From assembly GCF_902459665.1 (NCBI RefSeq), contig NZ_CABPSL010000013.1:1-64000 (forward strand): a stretch of 64,000 nucleotides of DNA, written 5' to 3'. Shown here piece after piece: positions 8,777 to 18,492 of this stretch. The stretch's first letter is position 1. Every line of letters starts with the position of its first letter. A program made the translations under genes and the position numbers. The DNA comes from Pandoraea cepalis (lineage in GTDB: Bacteria > Pseudomonadota > Gammaproteobacteria > Burkholderiales > Burkholderiaceae). The notes beneath the pieces were generated by a model. It saw only the letters and a list, made by a program, of their open reading frames with translations, had not been told where the DNA came from and did no database searches.

Positions 8777-10378
8777 TTACTTCGCGGCGGCAGGCTCACC
8801 GATACGGAACGCACCGCGCTCCCGGTCGTCGAGCTGGGCCAGCAAGCCCGTCTCCCACGCCAGATACTGGCGCGCCGCCGCCTTGTTGCCGTCGTGACGA
8901 TCGTGCACGAAGAACAGGTAGTCGATGCATTCGGCGTCCGCCGGCACATCGGGCGTGCTCTGCACCGGCTGGCCGGCCACGGCCCAAGCCTTGAAGCCGC
9001 CCGCAAGCAGCGAGACCGTGCGCGCGTCGTTGGCATGCGCACGCCGCCAGTCGGCCGCGAACAGTTCCGCGATGCCGCGCTCGTCCGCGATCAGCACGAT
9101 GTTACGCGACGCAGGCAGGCTCGGCAGCCGCGGACGAATCGCCCACTGCGCACCCGACACATGCTCGCGACGGTAGCTCATGCTCGGCCGCAGGTCGACG
9201 ACGGTTACACGCTCGTCGGCCAGTGCCGCGGCGAGCGCGGCGACATCGATCTCGGGCAGCGTCGTGTCCACAGCCGGCGCACGGCCCGGCAACGACGCAC
9301 CGCTGGCGAGTCCGCCGCGCAACACATAGGCGTCGTGACCCAACTGACGCAGCCAGCTCGCGACGATGGGGGCGCGCACCCCATCGTTGTCGAACAGCAC
9401 CACCCGGGCATGACGCACGCCCACGTATTGATCCGTCGCCTGAATCAACTGGCCGCCCGGCGTGTGCTGCGCACCGGGCAGCGACCCGGCGGCGAATTCT
9501 TCCGGCGTGCGCACGTCGCACAGGAACAGCGTGCGCGTCGTGTCCGTGGCCCATTGCGCAAACGTCGCGGCATCCACTTCGGGCACCGAGAAGCGCTCGG
9601 CCAACGCACCGCTCGCTTCACGCATCTGCGCGAGGCTCGACGGCGCAACCGCGTCCGGATAGCGGCGCGTGCTGCCATGCTCCAGCGGCAAATCTTCCAG
9701 ATACCAGCCCTGCGTGCCGTTCTCCAGCGCCATCACCGGGTTGGGAATGCCGAGGTTGATGAGCGTCTGCGCGCCGATAATGCTGCGCGTACGTCCGGCG
9801 CAGTTCACGACGATGGGCGTGGTGGGGTTCGGCACCAGCTCGCGAATGCGATAGCCGAGTTCGCCGTTCGGGCAGCAAATCGACGACGGAATCGTCATCT
9901 TCAGGTATTCGCTCACGGGACGTCCGTCGAGAATCACGACGTCGTCGCCGCGCTCGCGCATGGCGGCCAGCTCGCGCGCCGACACACGGGGCGTGTGATA
10001 CGCCATCTCCACCAACTCACCGAAGGTCTTTGACGGCACGTTCACGCCGGCGAACAGACGAAAGCCGGCTTGTTGCCAAGCCTGTGTGCCGCCTTCGAGC
10101 ACGTACACGTCGGAATATCCGAGCGCGGCCAAGCGCTGCGCCCCCTGAACGGCGACACTCGCGTCGGTGTCATAGAGCACCACGCGGGCGTCGCGGCGCG
10201 GCGCAAGCCGCACGATGTCGAGTTCGAGACGGCTGTAAGGCAGCGTCACGCCGTAGAAGAGATGCGCTTCGCCGTACTCGCCATGCTCGCGCACGTCGAA
10301 CACGGCGATTTCGGCGCCGTCGTGCAACCATTCCTTGAGGCGGGCGGGCGGCACGAAGTGAGGAGTAAACGAGGTCAT
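8777..10378 (-). CDS. four-domain rhodanese-like sulfurtransferase (cluster A)
   Basis: 533 residues from the ATG at 10378. Four rhodanese-type domains can be read in order, about residues 8-108, 131-231, 268-357 and 377-470. Each has a DVR/DGR/DLR strand and a GG-xxW (or GG-like) end motif. Only domain 2 has a Cys-containing active loop (C193 in NCAGRTRS). The equivalent loops in domains 1, 3 and 4 carry Asp or other residues (YDTDASVA, FDNDGVRAP, ADERGIAE). A conserved C-terminal element follows (FFVHDRHDGN to AWETGLLAQL). The family moves sulfane sulfur through a Cys persulfide. The neighbours suggest that it receives persulfide from the adjacent lyase. Confidence 0.88.
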   Translation of the reverse strand: MTSFTPHFVPPARLKEWLHDGAEIAVFDVREHGEYGEAHLFYGVTLPYSRLELDIVRLAPRRDARVVLYDTDASVAVQGAQRLAALGYSDVYVLEGGTQAWQQAGFRLFAGVNVPSKTFGELVEMAYHTPRVSARELAAMRERGDDVVILDGRPVSEYLKMTIPSSICCPNGELGYRIRELVPNPTTPIVVNCAGRTRSIIGAQTLINLGIPNPVMALENGTQGWYLEDLPLEHGSTRRYPDAVAPSSLAQMREASGALAERFSVPEVDAATFAQWATDTTRTLFLCDVRTPEEFAAGSLPGAQHTPGGQLIQATDQYVGVRHARVVLFDNDGVRAPIVASWLRQLGHDAYVLRGGLASGASLPGRAPAVDTTLPEIDVAALAAALADERVTVVDLRPSMSYRREHVSGAQWAIRPRLPSLPASRNIVLIADERGIAELFAADWRRAHANDARTVSLLAGGFKAWAVAGQPVQSTPDVPADAECIDYLFFVHDRHDGNKAAARQYLAWETGLLAQLDDRERGAFRIGEPAAAK

Positions 10379-10535
10379 AGCGTTGCGTCGGTTGTCAGGT
10401 TCCGCCCGGTCATGTCCAAAACGTAGGGATGAACGGGCCCGCACCGCCCGGCGGGGCGATGTGAATTGGGGGCGCGAGGAACGCTCGCGCCGTCAGGGAG
10501 TTCGCCGCCGGGTTTCGCCGGCGGTCACGGTAGCT

Positions 10536-11132
10536 TTAGCGGCGGGTCTTCACGCCGATATCCATGACTTGATACGTGCCCTTGGCGAGATCGAACGTGA
10601 TGCGCTCGGTCAGCGTCTCGAGCGCGCGGCCATACATGTGCAGGTGGCGAATCGGCGCGTCGCCCTGGATCTCGACGGCATGAATGTCGTCCGACGCCAA
10701 CGCAATGCCGTGGCCCGGATCGACCACGACAGTGTCGCTCACTTCCAGCGTGCCGACGCCGGGTGTCTTGCCGTCGTCGGTGCGACGGTAGACGTAGTTG
10801 TATTCGACGCCTTCGACCGCCGCGATGCAGGCCCACGTCGTATGGTTGTGCGGCGTGATCTTCTTGCCCGGACGCATAACGTTCAGGTACAGCGCGTAGG
10901 TCTTGTCCGCGTCTTCGTGAATCAGGTAGCGCGCTTGCAGTTCGCCGTCGGCCGGCGGCGGGAAGTCGGCCTCGTTCCACAGCGCGGTGCGCGCGGCGAG
11001 CGATTTGACCTGATCGAGTACGGCGGCCAGCGCGGGGCGCGTCTCGCCCTCAGGGGCCAGCGACGCCTTCATGGCTGCAATGGCGTCGCCGACGGCGGCC
11101 TGACGTTGTTCGGCTAGGGTGGGCGTGGACAT
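10536..11132 (-). CDS. cysteine dioxygenase-type thiol dioxygenase (cluster A)
   Basis: 198-residue single-domain cupin of the cysteine dioxygenase/mercaptopropionate dioxygenase family. The three-His iron site is visible: H95 and H97 in PHNHTTW, and H151 in DDIHAVEI. These enzymes add dioxygen to a thiol to give a sulfinate (cysteine sulfinate or 3-sulfinopropionate). Sequence alone does not separate the two substrates. GGAGAAG precedes the ATG at 11132. It lies between the multi-rhodanese gene and the ABC transporter genes on the same strand. A paralogue of 203 residues is at 43782-44393 with the same ligands. Confidence 0.85.
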   Translation of the reverse strand: MSTPTLAEQRQAAVGDAIAAMKASLAPEGETRPALAAVLDQVKSLAARTALWNEADFPPPADGELQARYLIHEDADKTYALYLNVMRPGKKITPHNHTTWACIAAVEGVEYNYVYRRTDDGKTPGVGTLEVSDTVVVDPGHGIALASDDIHAVEIQGDAPIRHLHMYGRALETLTERITFDLAKGTYQVMDIGVKTRR

Positions 11133-11241
11133 GTGAAGTCTTCTCCGTAGGATCTTGTTCTGCGACGGGTCCCGGCTGGGGCGCGGTCGCGTGTTCGGGT
11201 ATGGCGTAAGTGTCGTGTGCGTCGTGCTTGTGGGGTCGTTG

Positions 11242-12015
11242 TCAGGCGGGCACGGCGTCGCGCGGCACGCCGATCATCGGCGACGGGCGCAGCACGTCCT
11301 GCAGGAATCGCTGCGCACGCGCGTGCTTCGGCTGGCTGAAAAATTCCGCCGGCGGCGCGTCTTCGAGCAACTGCCCCTGGTCCATGAACCAGACGCGGCT
11401 CGACACGTCGCGCGCAAAGCCCATCTCGTGCGTGACGATCATCATTGTCAGCCCCTCCTCCGCCAGCGAGCGCATGACTTGCAAAACCTCCTGCACCATC
11501 TCGGGATCGAGGGCGCTCGTCGGCTCATCAAACAGCATGAGCGGCGGCTTCATGGCGAGCGCGCGGGCAATGGCCACACGTTGCTGCTGACCGCCCGAGA
11601 GGTTCGCCGGCATGGCGTCGATCTTGTGGGCAAGGCCGACCTTTGCGAGCAACGTCTCGGCCTGGGCCGTGGCTTCGTCACGCGACATGCCGAGCACCTT
11701 CGTCGGTCCGAGCATCAGATTCTGGCGCACCGAGAGGTTCTGAAACAGATTGAAGCTCTGAAACACGAAGCCGATGCGGGCGCGCAATTGATTGAGCTTG
11801 ACGTCGCGCGCGGTGACGTCCCGGCCTTCGAAAAGGATGCGGCCTTTCTGAATAGCTTCGAGCCGCGTGACGGTACGAATCAACGTCGACTTGCCGGAGC
11901 CCGACGGGCCGCACACGACAACGACTTCGCCGCGCCCGATGGTGGCATCGATCCCCTTGAGGACGTGATGATCGCCGTAATACTTATCGACTTTCTCGAA
12001 TGCGAGCATGGTCAT
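11242..12015 (-). CDS. polar amino-acid ABC transporter ATP-binding protein (cluster A)
   Basis: 257 residues from the ATG at 12015, which has a strong AAGGAG about ten bases upstream. Complete ABC ATPase motifs are present: Walker [11 protein letters not shown]-loop FQSFNLF, signature LSGGQQQR, Walker B LMLFDEP and switch His in VTHEMGF. The VTHEMGFAR and FNLF forms are typical of GlnQ/HisP/TcyN-type importers of polar amino acids such as cystine. It follows two permease genes and a binding-protein gene in one run, so it energises that importer. The closest paralogue in the window is at 38685-39470. Confidence 0.93.
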   Translation of the reverse strand: MTMLAFEKVDKYYGDHHVLKGIDATIGRGEVVVVCGPSGSGKSTLIRTVTRLEAIQKGRILFEGRDVTARDVKLNQLRARIGFVFQSFNLFQNLSVRQNLMLGPTKVLGMSRDEATAQAETLLAKVGLAHKIDAMPANLSGGQQQRVAIARALAMKPPLMLFDEPTSALDPEMVQEVLQVMRSLAEEGLTMMIVTHEMGFARDVSSRVWFMDQGQLLEDAPPAEFFSQPKHARAQRFLQDVLRPSPMIGVPRDAVPA

Positions 12016-12044
12016 GATCGCGTTCTCCTTCTTGAATCCTGCAC

Positions 12045-12737
12045 TTAGGCCAATCCCGCACGCTGACGGGCGATACGACGCTCGAGCCAGCCGGCGAAAC
12101 GCGAAATGGCGAAACACAACACGAAATAGAAAGCTGCGAGCACGAGGAACGTCTGCAGCGGCTTGGTCAGCACGATCGTATTGACCTGCGCGGCCGAGTA
12201 CGTCAGCTCGGGCACCCCGATCACATAGGCGAGCGACGTCGCCTTGATGATCGACACGAACTGGTTGACGATCGACGGCAACATGTTCGCGAGCGCCTGC
12301 GGCAATTGCACGTAACGCATGCTTTGCAGCCACGACAGCCCGTTCGAGCGCGCCGCTTCCATCTGGCCGCGCGGCAGGCCTTCAAGGCCGGCACGCACGA
12401 TCTGCGACAGGAAGGCGCTCTCGTAGACGATGATCGCGCACACGGCCGTCGTGAATGCGGATACCTCGGCGCCCACGAGAAGCGGCACAGCAAAGTACGC
12501 CCAGAAGATGATCATCAGCAGCGGGATGCCACGCACCAGTCGCGTCCATACACCGGCCGCACGTCGCAGCCAGCGCAGCGGCGAGACTTGCGCCATGCCG
12601 ATCACCACCGCGATGGGAAACGACATCACCAGCCCGAGCGCCGAGAGAATGAGCGTGATCGCCACGCCGCCAAGCGGGCCGTTGGGCCAGCTCCCGACGA
12701 GGAACAGCGCGAGATAGTCATGCAGGATCTCGTACAT
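12045..12737 (-). CDS. amino-acid ABC transporter permease (cluster A, second permease)
   Basis: About 230 residues, five predicted membrane helices, HisM/GlnP-type. The cytoplasmic coupling helix EAA motif is visible ([10 protein letters not shown] to VQLPQAL), as is the family block [15 protein letters not shown]. It starts four bases after the stop of the other permease, implying coupled translation and a heterodimeric channel, as in other polar amino-acid importers. The substrate is inferred to be a sulfur amino acid only from the neighbouring lyase, rhodanese and thiol dioxygenase. Confidence 0.92.
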   Translation of the reverse strand: MYEILHDYLALFLVGSWPNGPLGGVAITLILSALGLVMSFPIAVVIGMAQVSPLRWLRRAAGVWTRLVRGIPLLMIIFWAYFAVPLLVGAEVSAFTTAVCAIIVYESAFLSQIVRAGLEGLPRGQMEAARSNGLSWLQSMRYVQLPQALANMLPSIVNQFVSIIKATSLAYVIGVPELTYSAAQVNTIVLTKPLQTFLVLAAFYFVLCFAISRFAGWLERRIARQRAGLA

Positions 12738-12741
12738 CGTC

Positions 12742-13434
12742 TCAAACTCCCGAGGGCGCCGTACGGCGTTTGGCAACGTGCTCGGAGAGCGCCATCAAGG
12801 CCAGCGTGCCGATCAGATACAGGATCGTCGCCACCATGAACACATCGAACGTGCGGAACGTCAGGTTGTCGATCTGACGCGTGCGATACATCAGTTCGTG
12901 CACGCCAATCGCCATCGCCAGCGAGCTGTTCTTGAAGAGCAGCAGCGCCTGATTGAGCAACGCGGGCGTCGCCACGCGAATACCCTGCGGCAGCACGACA
13001 TAACGGAAGGACTGCAAGTACGTGAGACCGATCGACCACGCGGCCTCCTGCTGCGTGTGCGGAATCGCGCGCAGCCCCGAGCGCAGGTCTTCGGAGATGA
13101 ACGCGCCGGCATTGAGCGCCAGCGCGAGCGTTGCGAAGACAAACTCGGTGTTGCCCGCGTTGATCCAATCGCGCAGGCCTTCAGGCAGCAGTTGCGGCAC
13201 GCCGAAGTACCACACGAGAATCTGCACCAGCACCGGTACGTTGCGGTGATATTCCACTACCACGATCACGAAGCCCTTGAAGAGCTTGACCGGCAGGGCG
13301 CGCAGCGTGGTGAGCACCACGCCCACCACGATCGCCAGGAGTCCCGAGACCACGAACAGTTGGAGCGTGGTCAGCACCCCGTCGCGAAACAGCTTCAGGT
13401 AGCCGTCTTCGAGCAGAAACGAAAGATCGAACAT
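12742..13434 (-). CDS. amino-acid ABC transporter permease (cluster A, first permease)
   Basis: 230 residues, polytopic, of the His/Glu/Gln/Arg/opine permease family. Conserved blocks include VVEYHRNVPVLVQILVWYFG and the EAA loop (QQEAAWSIGLT to VVLPQGI). The gene lies 15 bases after the binding-protein gene and directly precedes the second permease, so the two probably form a heterodimer. The order binding protein, permease, permease, ATPase is the same as in cluster B. Confidence 0.92.
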   Translation of the reverse strand: MFDLSFLLEDGYLKLFRDGVLTTLQLFVVSGLLAIVVGVVLTTLRALPVKLFKGFVIVVVEYHRNVPVLVQILVWYFGVPQLLPEGLRDWINAGNTEFVFATLALALNAGAFISEDLRSGLRAIPHTQQEAAWSIGLTYLQSFRYVVLPQGIRVATPALLNQALLLFKNSSLAMAIGVHELMYRTRQIDNLTFRTFDVFMVATILYLIGTLALMALSEHVAKRRTAPSGV

Positions 13435-13449
13435 TACGCCGCGTCTCGC

Positions 13450-14274
13450 TTACTGCACCTTGATCGGCTCGACCTTATAGTCGCGCGTGAACTTGTAGAC
13501 CGACTTGTTGCCGAGCCACTTGTCGAAGCTGTCCTGCAAACCATTCGACTTGTCGTAGTCGACCAGAATCTTGTTCACGGCGGCGAGCAAAGCGGGTTCG
13601 TTCTTGTTGGTCACCACGCCCCAACGTTCTTCGAAGACCGACTTGGTGAGCAGTCGGTATTGCTGTCCGCCCTTGGCGGCAGCTTCGTTGGCGAAGCGCG
13701 CCAGAATCAGTTGGCCCGCCACCAGCCCCTCGACCTTACCTTGCTGCAGCGCGAGGAACGCCGACGAAATGTCGTGGAAGGTGAGCAGGTTCGAATCGGG
13801 CAGACGCGTGACCGACACGGCGGCCGAGCTGGACCCCTCGGACGCGGCAATCTTCTTGCCCGCGAGCTGATCAAGCGTCTGCACCGGCGAGTCGGCGCGC
13901 ACCAGCACGCGAATCGGGGCAACGAAGTACTGGTCGCTGAAGTCGACCTGAGCGGCACGGGCCGGCATCCAGGCAACGGCGGCAGCCAGCACGTCGACGC
14001 GATGCGTCTTGAGTTCGGGGATGCGGGCGTCGGTCGACAGCGCACGGTGTTCGAGCTTCACGCCCAATCCCTTCGCGATCGCGTTGCACACGTCAACGTC
14101 GAATCCGACGATCTTGCGCGTGGCCGCGTCGGGAAACGCATACGGCTCGCTGGCGTTCTGCGTGCCGCAAACAAGCGTGCCGCGCGCCTTGATGTCGGCC
14201 AGTTGGTCAGCGTGTGCGACGCCCGTGATGGCGAGTGTTGCGAACAGCGCGGCTGCAAAGTGTCGTTGCCACAT
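13450..14274 (-). CDS. amino-acid ABC transporter periplasmic binding protein (cluster A)
   Basis: 274 residues from the ATG at 14274 with AAGGAG ten bases upstream. A Sec signal peptide ends near VAHA at residue 22. The mature part is a family-3 solute-binding protein: LADIKARGTLVCGTQN, PYAF, GFDVDVCNAIAKGLG and the late WGVVTNKNEPALLAAVNKIL block. Such proteins capture polar amino acids in the periplasm. It is the first gene of the importer run, divergent from a LysR gene 189 bases away that probably controls it. The cluster B paralogue keeps the same start and end blocks. Confidence 0.92.
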   Translation of the reverse strand: MWQRHFAAALFATLAITGVAHADQLADIKARGTLVCGTQNASEPYAFPDAATRKIVGFDVDVCNAIAKGLGVKLEHRALSTDARIPELKTHRVDVLAAAVAWMPARAAQVDFSDQYFVAPIRVLVRADSPVQTLDQLAGKKIAASEGSSSAAVSVTRLPDSNLLTFHDISSAFLALQQGKVEGLVAGQLILARFANEAAAKGGQQYRLLTKSVFEERWGVVTNKNEPALLAAVNKILVDYDKSNGLQDSFDKWLGNKSVYKFTRDYKVEPIKVQ

Positions 14275-14463
14275 GATCCTGAGTCTCCTTGAGTTCGACC
14301 GAAGGGCGAATCGATGATCAGGGGGACCGGTCAACGCCGGCTTCCACCCGATTACATAAATATTGCTTGAGTGTCAGGCAGGTTATCGACCAAAATCCCC
14401 GAGAACAATTTAATTTTTATCCCTGAAACATTAGCGCGTCTGAAGTATTGGCGCGGAACCGTT
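14275..14463. promoter_or_regulatory. divergent control region between cluster A importer and its LysR regulator
   Basis: This 189-base gap separates the minus-strand binding-protein gene from the plus-strand LysR gene. It is clearly more AT-rich than its surroundings, with AATTTAATTTTTA at 14406-14418. It should carry both promoters and the LysR site. I could not pick one T-N11-A site with confidence. Confidence 0.55.
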
Positions 14464-15342
14464 ATGCGAAATCTGGATATCGACCTGTTGCGCACTTTCG
14501 TGGCGATTGCGCAGCACGAGACGTTTGCGGCAGCCGCCACGCGCGTGGGACGCACCCAGTCTGCCATCACCCAGCAGATGCAGCGGCTCGAACAGGAGAT
14601 GGGGTGCGCGCTGTTCGAAAAGCAGGGCCGGCAGAAGGCGATGACCGCCGATGGCGTGCGACTCGTGGCCTATGCGAACAAGATCCTGGCGCTCAACGAC
14701 CAGGCCGTACAGGTCATGCAAACGCGCGGACCGGTGGAAAAGCTGCGCATTGGATCGCCGCACGACGTGGCCGACTCGATTCTGCCGAGCATGTTGCGAC
14801 GGTTATCGAAACTCTCGGCGGAATTGCAGTTGGAGATCATCGTCGGCCGCAGCCCGCATTTGATGGACGCCCTGCGCGACAAGGAGCTGGATCTGGCGAT
14901 CTCGACGCGCTACGACGAAGCCTTCCCCGGCATCAAGCTGCGCACTTCGCCGATGGTGTGGATCTGTGCCGACGACTTCATCTTCAATTCGTCCGCGCCT
15001 GTGCCGCTGGTGATGGCCGACGAACTGAGCCTGTTTCGCCGCCTGTCCATCGAGCGGCTCAACGCGGCAGGCATCGCCTGGCGCACGAGCTTCATCTCGC
15101 CAACGCTCACCGGCATCAGGGCGGCGATCAGCGCGGGCCTCGGGGTGACGGCTCGCACCACCGAGCTTCTCGATGCGAACATGCGCGTGCTCTCCGAAGC
15201 CGACGGCCTGCCGCGCTTGCCCGACGTCGCGTTCTATCTTTACGTGCAGCCGACGTGTACGAGTCAGGTCCTGCGCGAATTGTTCGAGTCGACGGAGCAC
15301 ATCGCCACGCGCTTCGGTCCACCGTTTCTGATCGGCGAGTAA
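14464..15342 (+). CDS. LysR-family regulator divergent from sulfur cluster A
   Basis: 292 residues from the ATG at 14464; an in-frame ATG at 14371 would add 31 unlikely residues. The N-terminal winged helix-turn-helix is clear (LLRTFVAIAQHETFAAAATRVGRTQSAITQQMQRLEQE), followed by the LysR effector-binding fold. Divergent placement from the cluster A importer is the classic LysR arrangement, so it probably senses the imported compound or a product. Its effector domain resembles that of the LysR at 47224-48087 more than that of the CysB-like regulator of cluster B. The two sulfur clusters therefore seem to answer to different signals. Confidence 0.88.
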   Translation: MRNLDIDLLRTFVAIAQHETFAAAATRVGRTQSAITQQMQRLEQEMGCALFEKQGRQKAMTADGVRLVAYANKILALNDQAVQVMQTRGPVEKLRIGSPHDVADSILPSMLRRLSKLSAELQLEIIVGRSPHLMDALRDKELDLAISTRYDEAFPGIKLRTSPMVWICADDFIFNSSAPVPLVMADELSLFRRLSIERLNAAGIAWRTSFISPTLTGIRAAISAGLGVTARTTELLDANMRVLSEADGLPRLPDVAFYLYVQPTCTSQVLRELFESTEHIATRFGPPFLIGE

Positions 15343-15385
15343 TCGGCGGCGCGCCTCCGATCCTCGGGAAGCCGAATCGGGGATA

Positions 15386-15400
15386 TACTACCCCCTAGTA
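15386..15400. promoter_or_regulatory. RcnR-type operator, TACTA-C5-TAGTA
   Basis: A perfect inverted repeat TACTA/TAGTA flanks a run of five C. This is the known architecture of RcnR-class operators (TACT and AGTA half-sites around a G/C tract). It lies 57 bases upstream of the RcnR-like start and close to the promoter, so it very probably mediates autoregulation. Confidence 0.8.
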
Positions 15401-15456
15401 TGTACGTGCTAACATTTTCGGCCATTTGATCGACACAGACAGGAGCGCGACAGACC

Positions 15457-15726
15457 GTGCACACGATTCGGGAAAAGCACAAGTTGCTGGCACGCGTACG
15501 TCGCATTCAGGGCCAGGCGCAGGCGTTGGAGCGTCAGTTGAGCGAAGAGGGCGACTGCATCGAAATTCTCCAGCAGATCGCGGCGATTCGCGGGGCGGTC
15601 AACGGCTTGATGGGCGCGGTCATCGAGGGGCATCTCGTCGATCACCTCGTCAACGAGTCCGAGCAGGCGCATCGCGAGGCCGAACTGGCCCCCGTGCTTC
15701 ATGTCATCAAGGCCTATCTGAAGTAG
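15457..15726 (+). CDS. RcnR-type metal-sensing repressor (CsoR/RcnR/FrmR superfamily)
   Basis: 89 residues from a GTG. All-helical DUF156-type repressor; the conserved block LQQIAAIRGAVNGLM is present. Ligand positions are informative: an N-terminal His at residue 2 (MHTIREK, as in RcnR), C34, H59 and H63. These match the His-Cys-His-His set used by RcnR for nickel or cobalt. The formaldehyde sensor FrmR has a different residue at the last site, and CsoR uses two Cys for copper. A matching operator lies upstream. The usual target, an RcnA-like or RND efflux gene, is not adjacent; instead an ABC-type ATPase follows after 13 bases. Metal specificity is inferred. Confidence 0.85.
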   Translation: MHTIREKHKLLARVRRIQGQAQALERQLSEEGDCIEILQQIAAIRGAVNGLMGAVIEGHLVDHLVNESEQAHREAELAPVLHVIKAYLK

Positions 15727-15739
15727 CCGTCACACGCCC

Positions 15740-16369
15740 ATGCTCCGTTTCGAGAATCTTGCCAAACGCTTCGGCACTTTCACGCTTTTCGAGCACCTGA
15801 GCTTCCGCGCCGAGCGCGGATGCTTTGCTCTGCGCGACGAAGGGGGCGGCGGCAAGACCACGCTGCTCGGCATGCTCGCGGGCACGGTCGTGCCGGACGA
15901 CGGTCAGGTCTGGATCGACGAACATGCCATGCGCGACGCCCCTGCCGAGGCCAAGGCGTCGCTCGCCGTGGTGCCGTTCGACTGCCTGGGCGAGCCGTCG
16001 CAAACCGGACGTGGCTTTCTCGAACAGCGCGCCGCCGACAGGCAAACGCACGTGAGTGCCAGCGTGCTCGATCTGGCCGAGCGGTTCGGGCTGATGCCGC
16101 ATATGGAAAAGCGCTTCGACCAGATGTCGCTCGGCACGCGTCGAAAATTCTATTTGACCGCCACGCGCTTTGGCACGCCGCGCGTGATTCTCGCGGACGA
16201 GCCCAGTGGCGGACTCGATGCCGCCTCGCGCGCCGTGCTGATCGACTGGTTCACGACCCTCGGCAAGGATTGCTGCGTCTTCTTCTCGACCCACGACGAT
16301 GCGCTGGCTGACGGTTGCCACGCGACAACGCTCGGCTTCCCCGATCTCACGCGCCCCAGCACCCGCTGA
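15740..16369 (+). CDS. orphan ABC-type ATPase with altered Walker A
   Basis: 209 residues, ABC ATPase fold. The Walker A region reads DEGGGGKTT (residues 33-41), so the first Gly of GxxGxGK is Asp. The signature loop is SLGTRR instead of LSGGQ. Walker B ILADEP (151-156), the GGLD D-loop and switch His H186 are intact. No permease or membrane-fusion gene is adjacent, so the partner is unknown. It follows the metalloregulator by 13 bases and is probably co-transcribed and metal-controlled. It may be an exporter ATPase using a distant permease, or a degenerate paralogue. Confidence 0.75.
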   Translation: MLRFENLAKRFGTFTLFEHLSFRAERGCFALRDEGGGGKTTLLGMLAGTVVPDDGQVWIDEHAMRDAPAEAKASLAVVPFDCLGEPSQTGRGFLEQRAADRQTHVSASVLDLAERFGLMPHMEKRFDQMSLGTRRKFYLTATRFGTPRVILADEPSGGLDAASRAVLIDWFTTLGKDCCVFFSTHDDALADGCHATTLGFPDLTRPSTR

Positions 16370-16567
16370 ATTCCCGCTCGCCCTGCCGTGGGCCGCAAGG
16401 CGCACTCATGCGCTCATTGATCCGCACTCATTAAAGTTTCGGCCTCCCCCAGCCGTAAGCGCAGAGAGTAATGCTGCAATGTATCAATGCGACGGCGCAG
16501 GTGGCACCGCCTGGCCCGTCGCCCCCCCCATTCAACGGTCCGCACGCGGGCCTACCGATGAAAGCTC

Positions 16568-18436
16568 ATGAAAGTCACTTCGTTGCGAACCCGGATTCTG
16601 CTCATTTCCTGCCTGACGGTGGTGGGCGCGCTGATTCTCTCTGGCATCACGACTTACGTCATCGTGCGTGACAGCATGATGTCGAGCATCGCCGACACGC
16701 TGTCGGCCGTGGCCAATGGGAATGCCGGCACCATCGAGCGCTGGTCCGCCGACAAGGCGCAGGCGGTCGTGGCGACGTCGCAAGTCGTCGAGAAAGGAGA
16801 TCCGGCCGGGCTCGTGAAGCTCATGGGCAAGACCAACGACTTCCCGATCACGAGCATCGGCTGGTCGGACAAAACATTCTTCTCCACCGCGCCCACGCCG
16901 CCGGACTACGACCCGACGGCGCGCCCGTGGTACAAGAGCGCCCTGGCGGCGGGTAAGCTCACCGTCACCAAGCCGTATGGCGATTCGTCGACGGGCATTC
17001 CGTATGTCGCCTTCACCGCGCCGATCCTGCGTGACGGCCAGACCACCGGCGTGGTCAGCGGCGCCGTGGCGCTCACTGGTGTGCAGGACATCATCAAGGC
17101 GGTGCATCCCACGCCGTCGAGCCTCGCGCTGGTGGTGGCGAGCGACGGTCAGGTGATCGCTCACCCGGATAACAAGTTCTCGCTCAAGCCGTCGACGGAC
17201 GTCGCGCCCGCGCTCACCGCCGACTCGCTGCCGGGCATGGCTGCCGACGGCGCCGCACCGGTCGCGATGGAACTCTCCGGCGCACCCAAGCTGCTCAAGG
17301 CCAAGCGCATTCCGGGCACGGACTGGTATCTGGTGGTGGCGCTCGACCGCACGGAAGCCACAGCGGGCCTGACGCATGTGCTGGACGCAACAGGCATCAC
17401 GCTCGTGATATTGACGTTGATCGCACTGGTCATTGCCTCCATCTTTACGTCGCGCGCGTTCAAGCGTCTATCGATCGTGCGCGACGCCATGGACACCATC
17501 GGCTCGGGCGACGGCGACCTGACGCAGCGTCTCGATGTCATCGGGCAGGACGAGGTGGCGCAAATCTCGAAGTCGTTCAACGCATTCGTCGACAAGATCA
17601 GCTCGGTGATGCTCGACGTGCGCTCGGGCGTGTCGTCGATGACATCGGCCACCAGCGAGATCGAGATGGGCAACCGCGATCTGTCGCAGCGTACAGAAGC
17701 TTCGGCAGGGTCGTTGCAGGAGACGTCGTCGGCGCTCACGGAGATGACGTCCAGCGTCAAGCAGACGGCCGAGACCGCCGAGCATGCCACGCGCCTGGCC
17801 AACGATGCGAGCGCCGCCGCCGCGCGTGGCGGTCAGGTGGTCACCGATGCAGTCGGCACCATGGCGGCCATCACGCAGTCGTCGGAACGCATCACGGAAA
17901 TCATCAGCGTGATCGACGGGATTGCGTTCCAAACCAACATCCTGGCGCTCAACGCGGCGGTGGAGGCTGCACGTGCCGGCGAGCAGGGACGCGGCTTCGC
18001 CGTGGTGGCGGGCGAGGTTCGCACGCTGGCCCAACGCAGCGCGGCGGCCGCGCAGGAAATCAAGACGCTGATCGAGACGTCGGTGCAGAACGTCAAGAGC
18101 GGTACGGAGCGGGTGCAGGCGGCGGGCACGACGATGAACGAAATCGTCGACGGGATTACGCGCGTGCAGCGTCTGGTGAGCGAGATCAACGGCGCCATGA
18201 CCGAGCAGAGCACGGGCATCAGCCAGATTGACCGCTCGGTCTCGGAGATGGATCAGGCCACACAGCAGAACGCCGCGCTGGTGGAAGAATCGGCGGCCGC
18301 GTCGGCCATGCTGAGCGAGCAGGCTCGTATGCTGGCGGAGACGGTGGCGCGCTTCCGTCTGCGCGATGGGCAGCACGCGGCGCCGCACGCGCCGTCGTTG
18401 TCGGTCGTGGGGTCGACGAAGCGTCGGGCGGCCTAA
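16568..18436 (+). CDS. methyl-accepting chemotaxis protein with dCache-type sensor
   Basis: 622 residues. One membrane helix near residues 9-31, a periplasmic double-Cache-like sensor region to about 270 (with [16 protein letters not shown] and [18 protein letters not shown]), a second helix near 275-300, then HAMP and a long coiled-coil signalling domain. The hairpin tip [37 protein letters not shown] is the strictly conserved MCP segment. Such dCache receptors usually bind amino acids or carboxylates, but the ligand cannot be read here. No che genes are nearby, so it works with a distant chemotaxis cluster. Confidence 0.93.
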   Translation: MKVTSLRTRILLISCLTVVGALILSGITTYVIVRDSMMSSIADTLSAVANGNAGTIERWSADKAQAVVATSQVVEKGDPAGLVKLMGKTNDFPITSIGWSDKTFFSTAPTPPDYDPTARPWYKSALAAGKLTVTKPYGDSSTGIPYVAFTAPILRDGQTTGVVSGAVALTGVQDIIKAVHPTPSSLALVVASDGQVIAHPDNKFSLKPSTDVAPALTADSLPGMAADGAAPVAMELSGAPKLLKAKRIPGTDWYLVVALDRTEATAGLTHVLDATGITLVILTLIALVIASIFTSRAFKRLSIVRDAMDTIGSGDGDLTQRLDVIGQDEVAQISKSFNAFVDKISSVMLDVRSGVSSMTSATSEIEMGNRDLSQRTEASAGSLQETSSALTEMTSSVKQTAETAEHATRLANDASAAAARGGQVVTDAVGTMAAITQSSERITEIISVIDGIAFQTNILALNAAVEAARAGEQGRGFAVVAGEVRTLAQRSAAAAQEIKTLIETSVQNVKSGTERVQAAGTTMNEIVDGITRVQRLVSEINGAMTEQSTGISQIDRSVSEMDQATQQNAALVEESAAASAMLSEQARMLAETVARFRLRDGQHAAPHAPSLSVVGSTKRRAA

Positions 18437-18452
18437 GGGGCTATAACGGCCG

Positions 18453-18481
18453 TTCACAAAACTCGATTTTCCCGTTACAAT
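18453..18481 (+). promoter_or_regulatory. sigma-70-like promoter of tRNA-Leu
   Basis: TTCACA at 18453-18458 and TACAAT at 18476-18481 are separated by 17 bases, a good -35/-10 pair. The tRNA begins 11 bases further on. Confidence 0.65.
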
Positions 18482-18492
18482 CGCCGTCCCCC

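Noticed and set aside
12778-14292. 504-codon plus frame opposite the cluster A permease and binding-protein genes
   Set aside because: No motifs; the opposite strand holds clear ABC transporter genes with good ribosome-binding sites.
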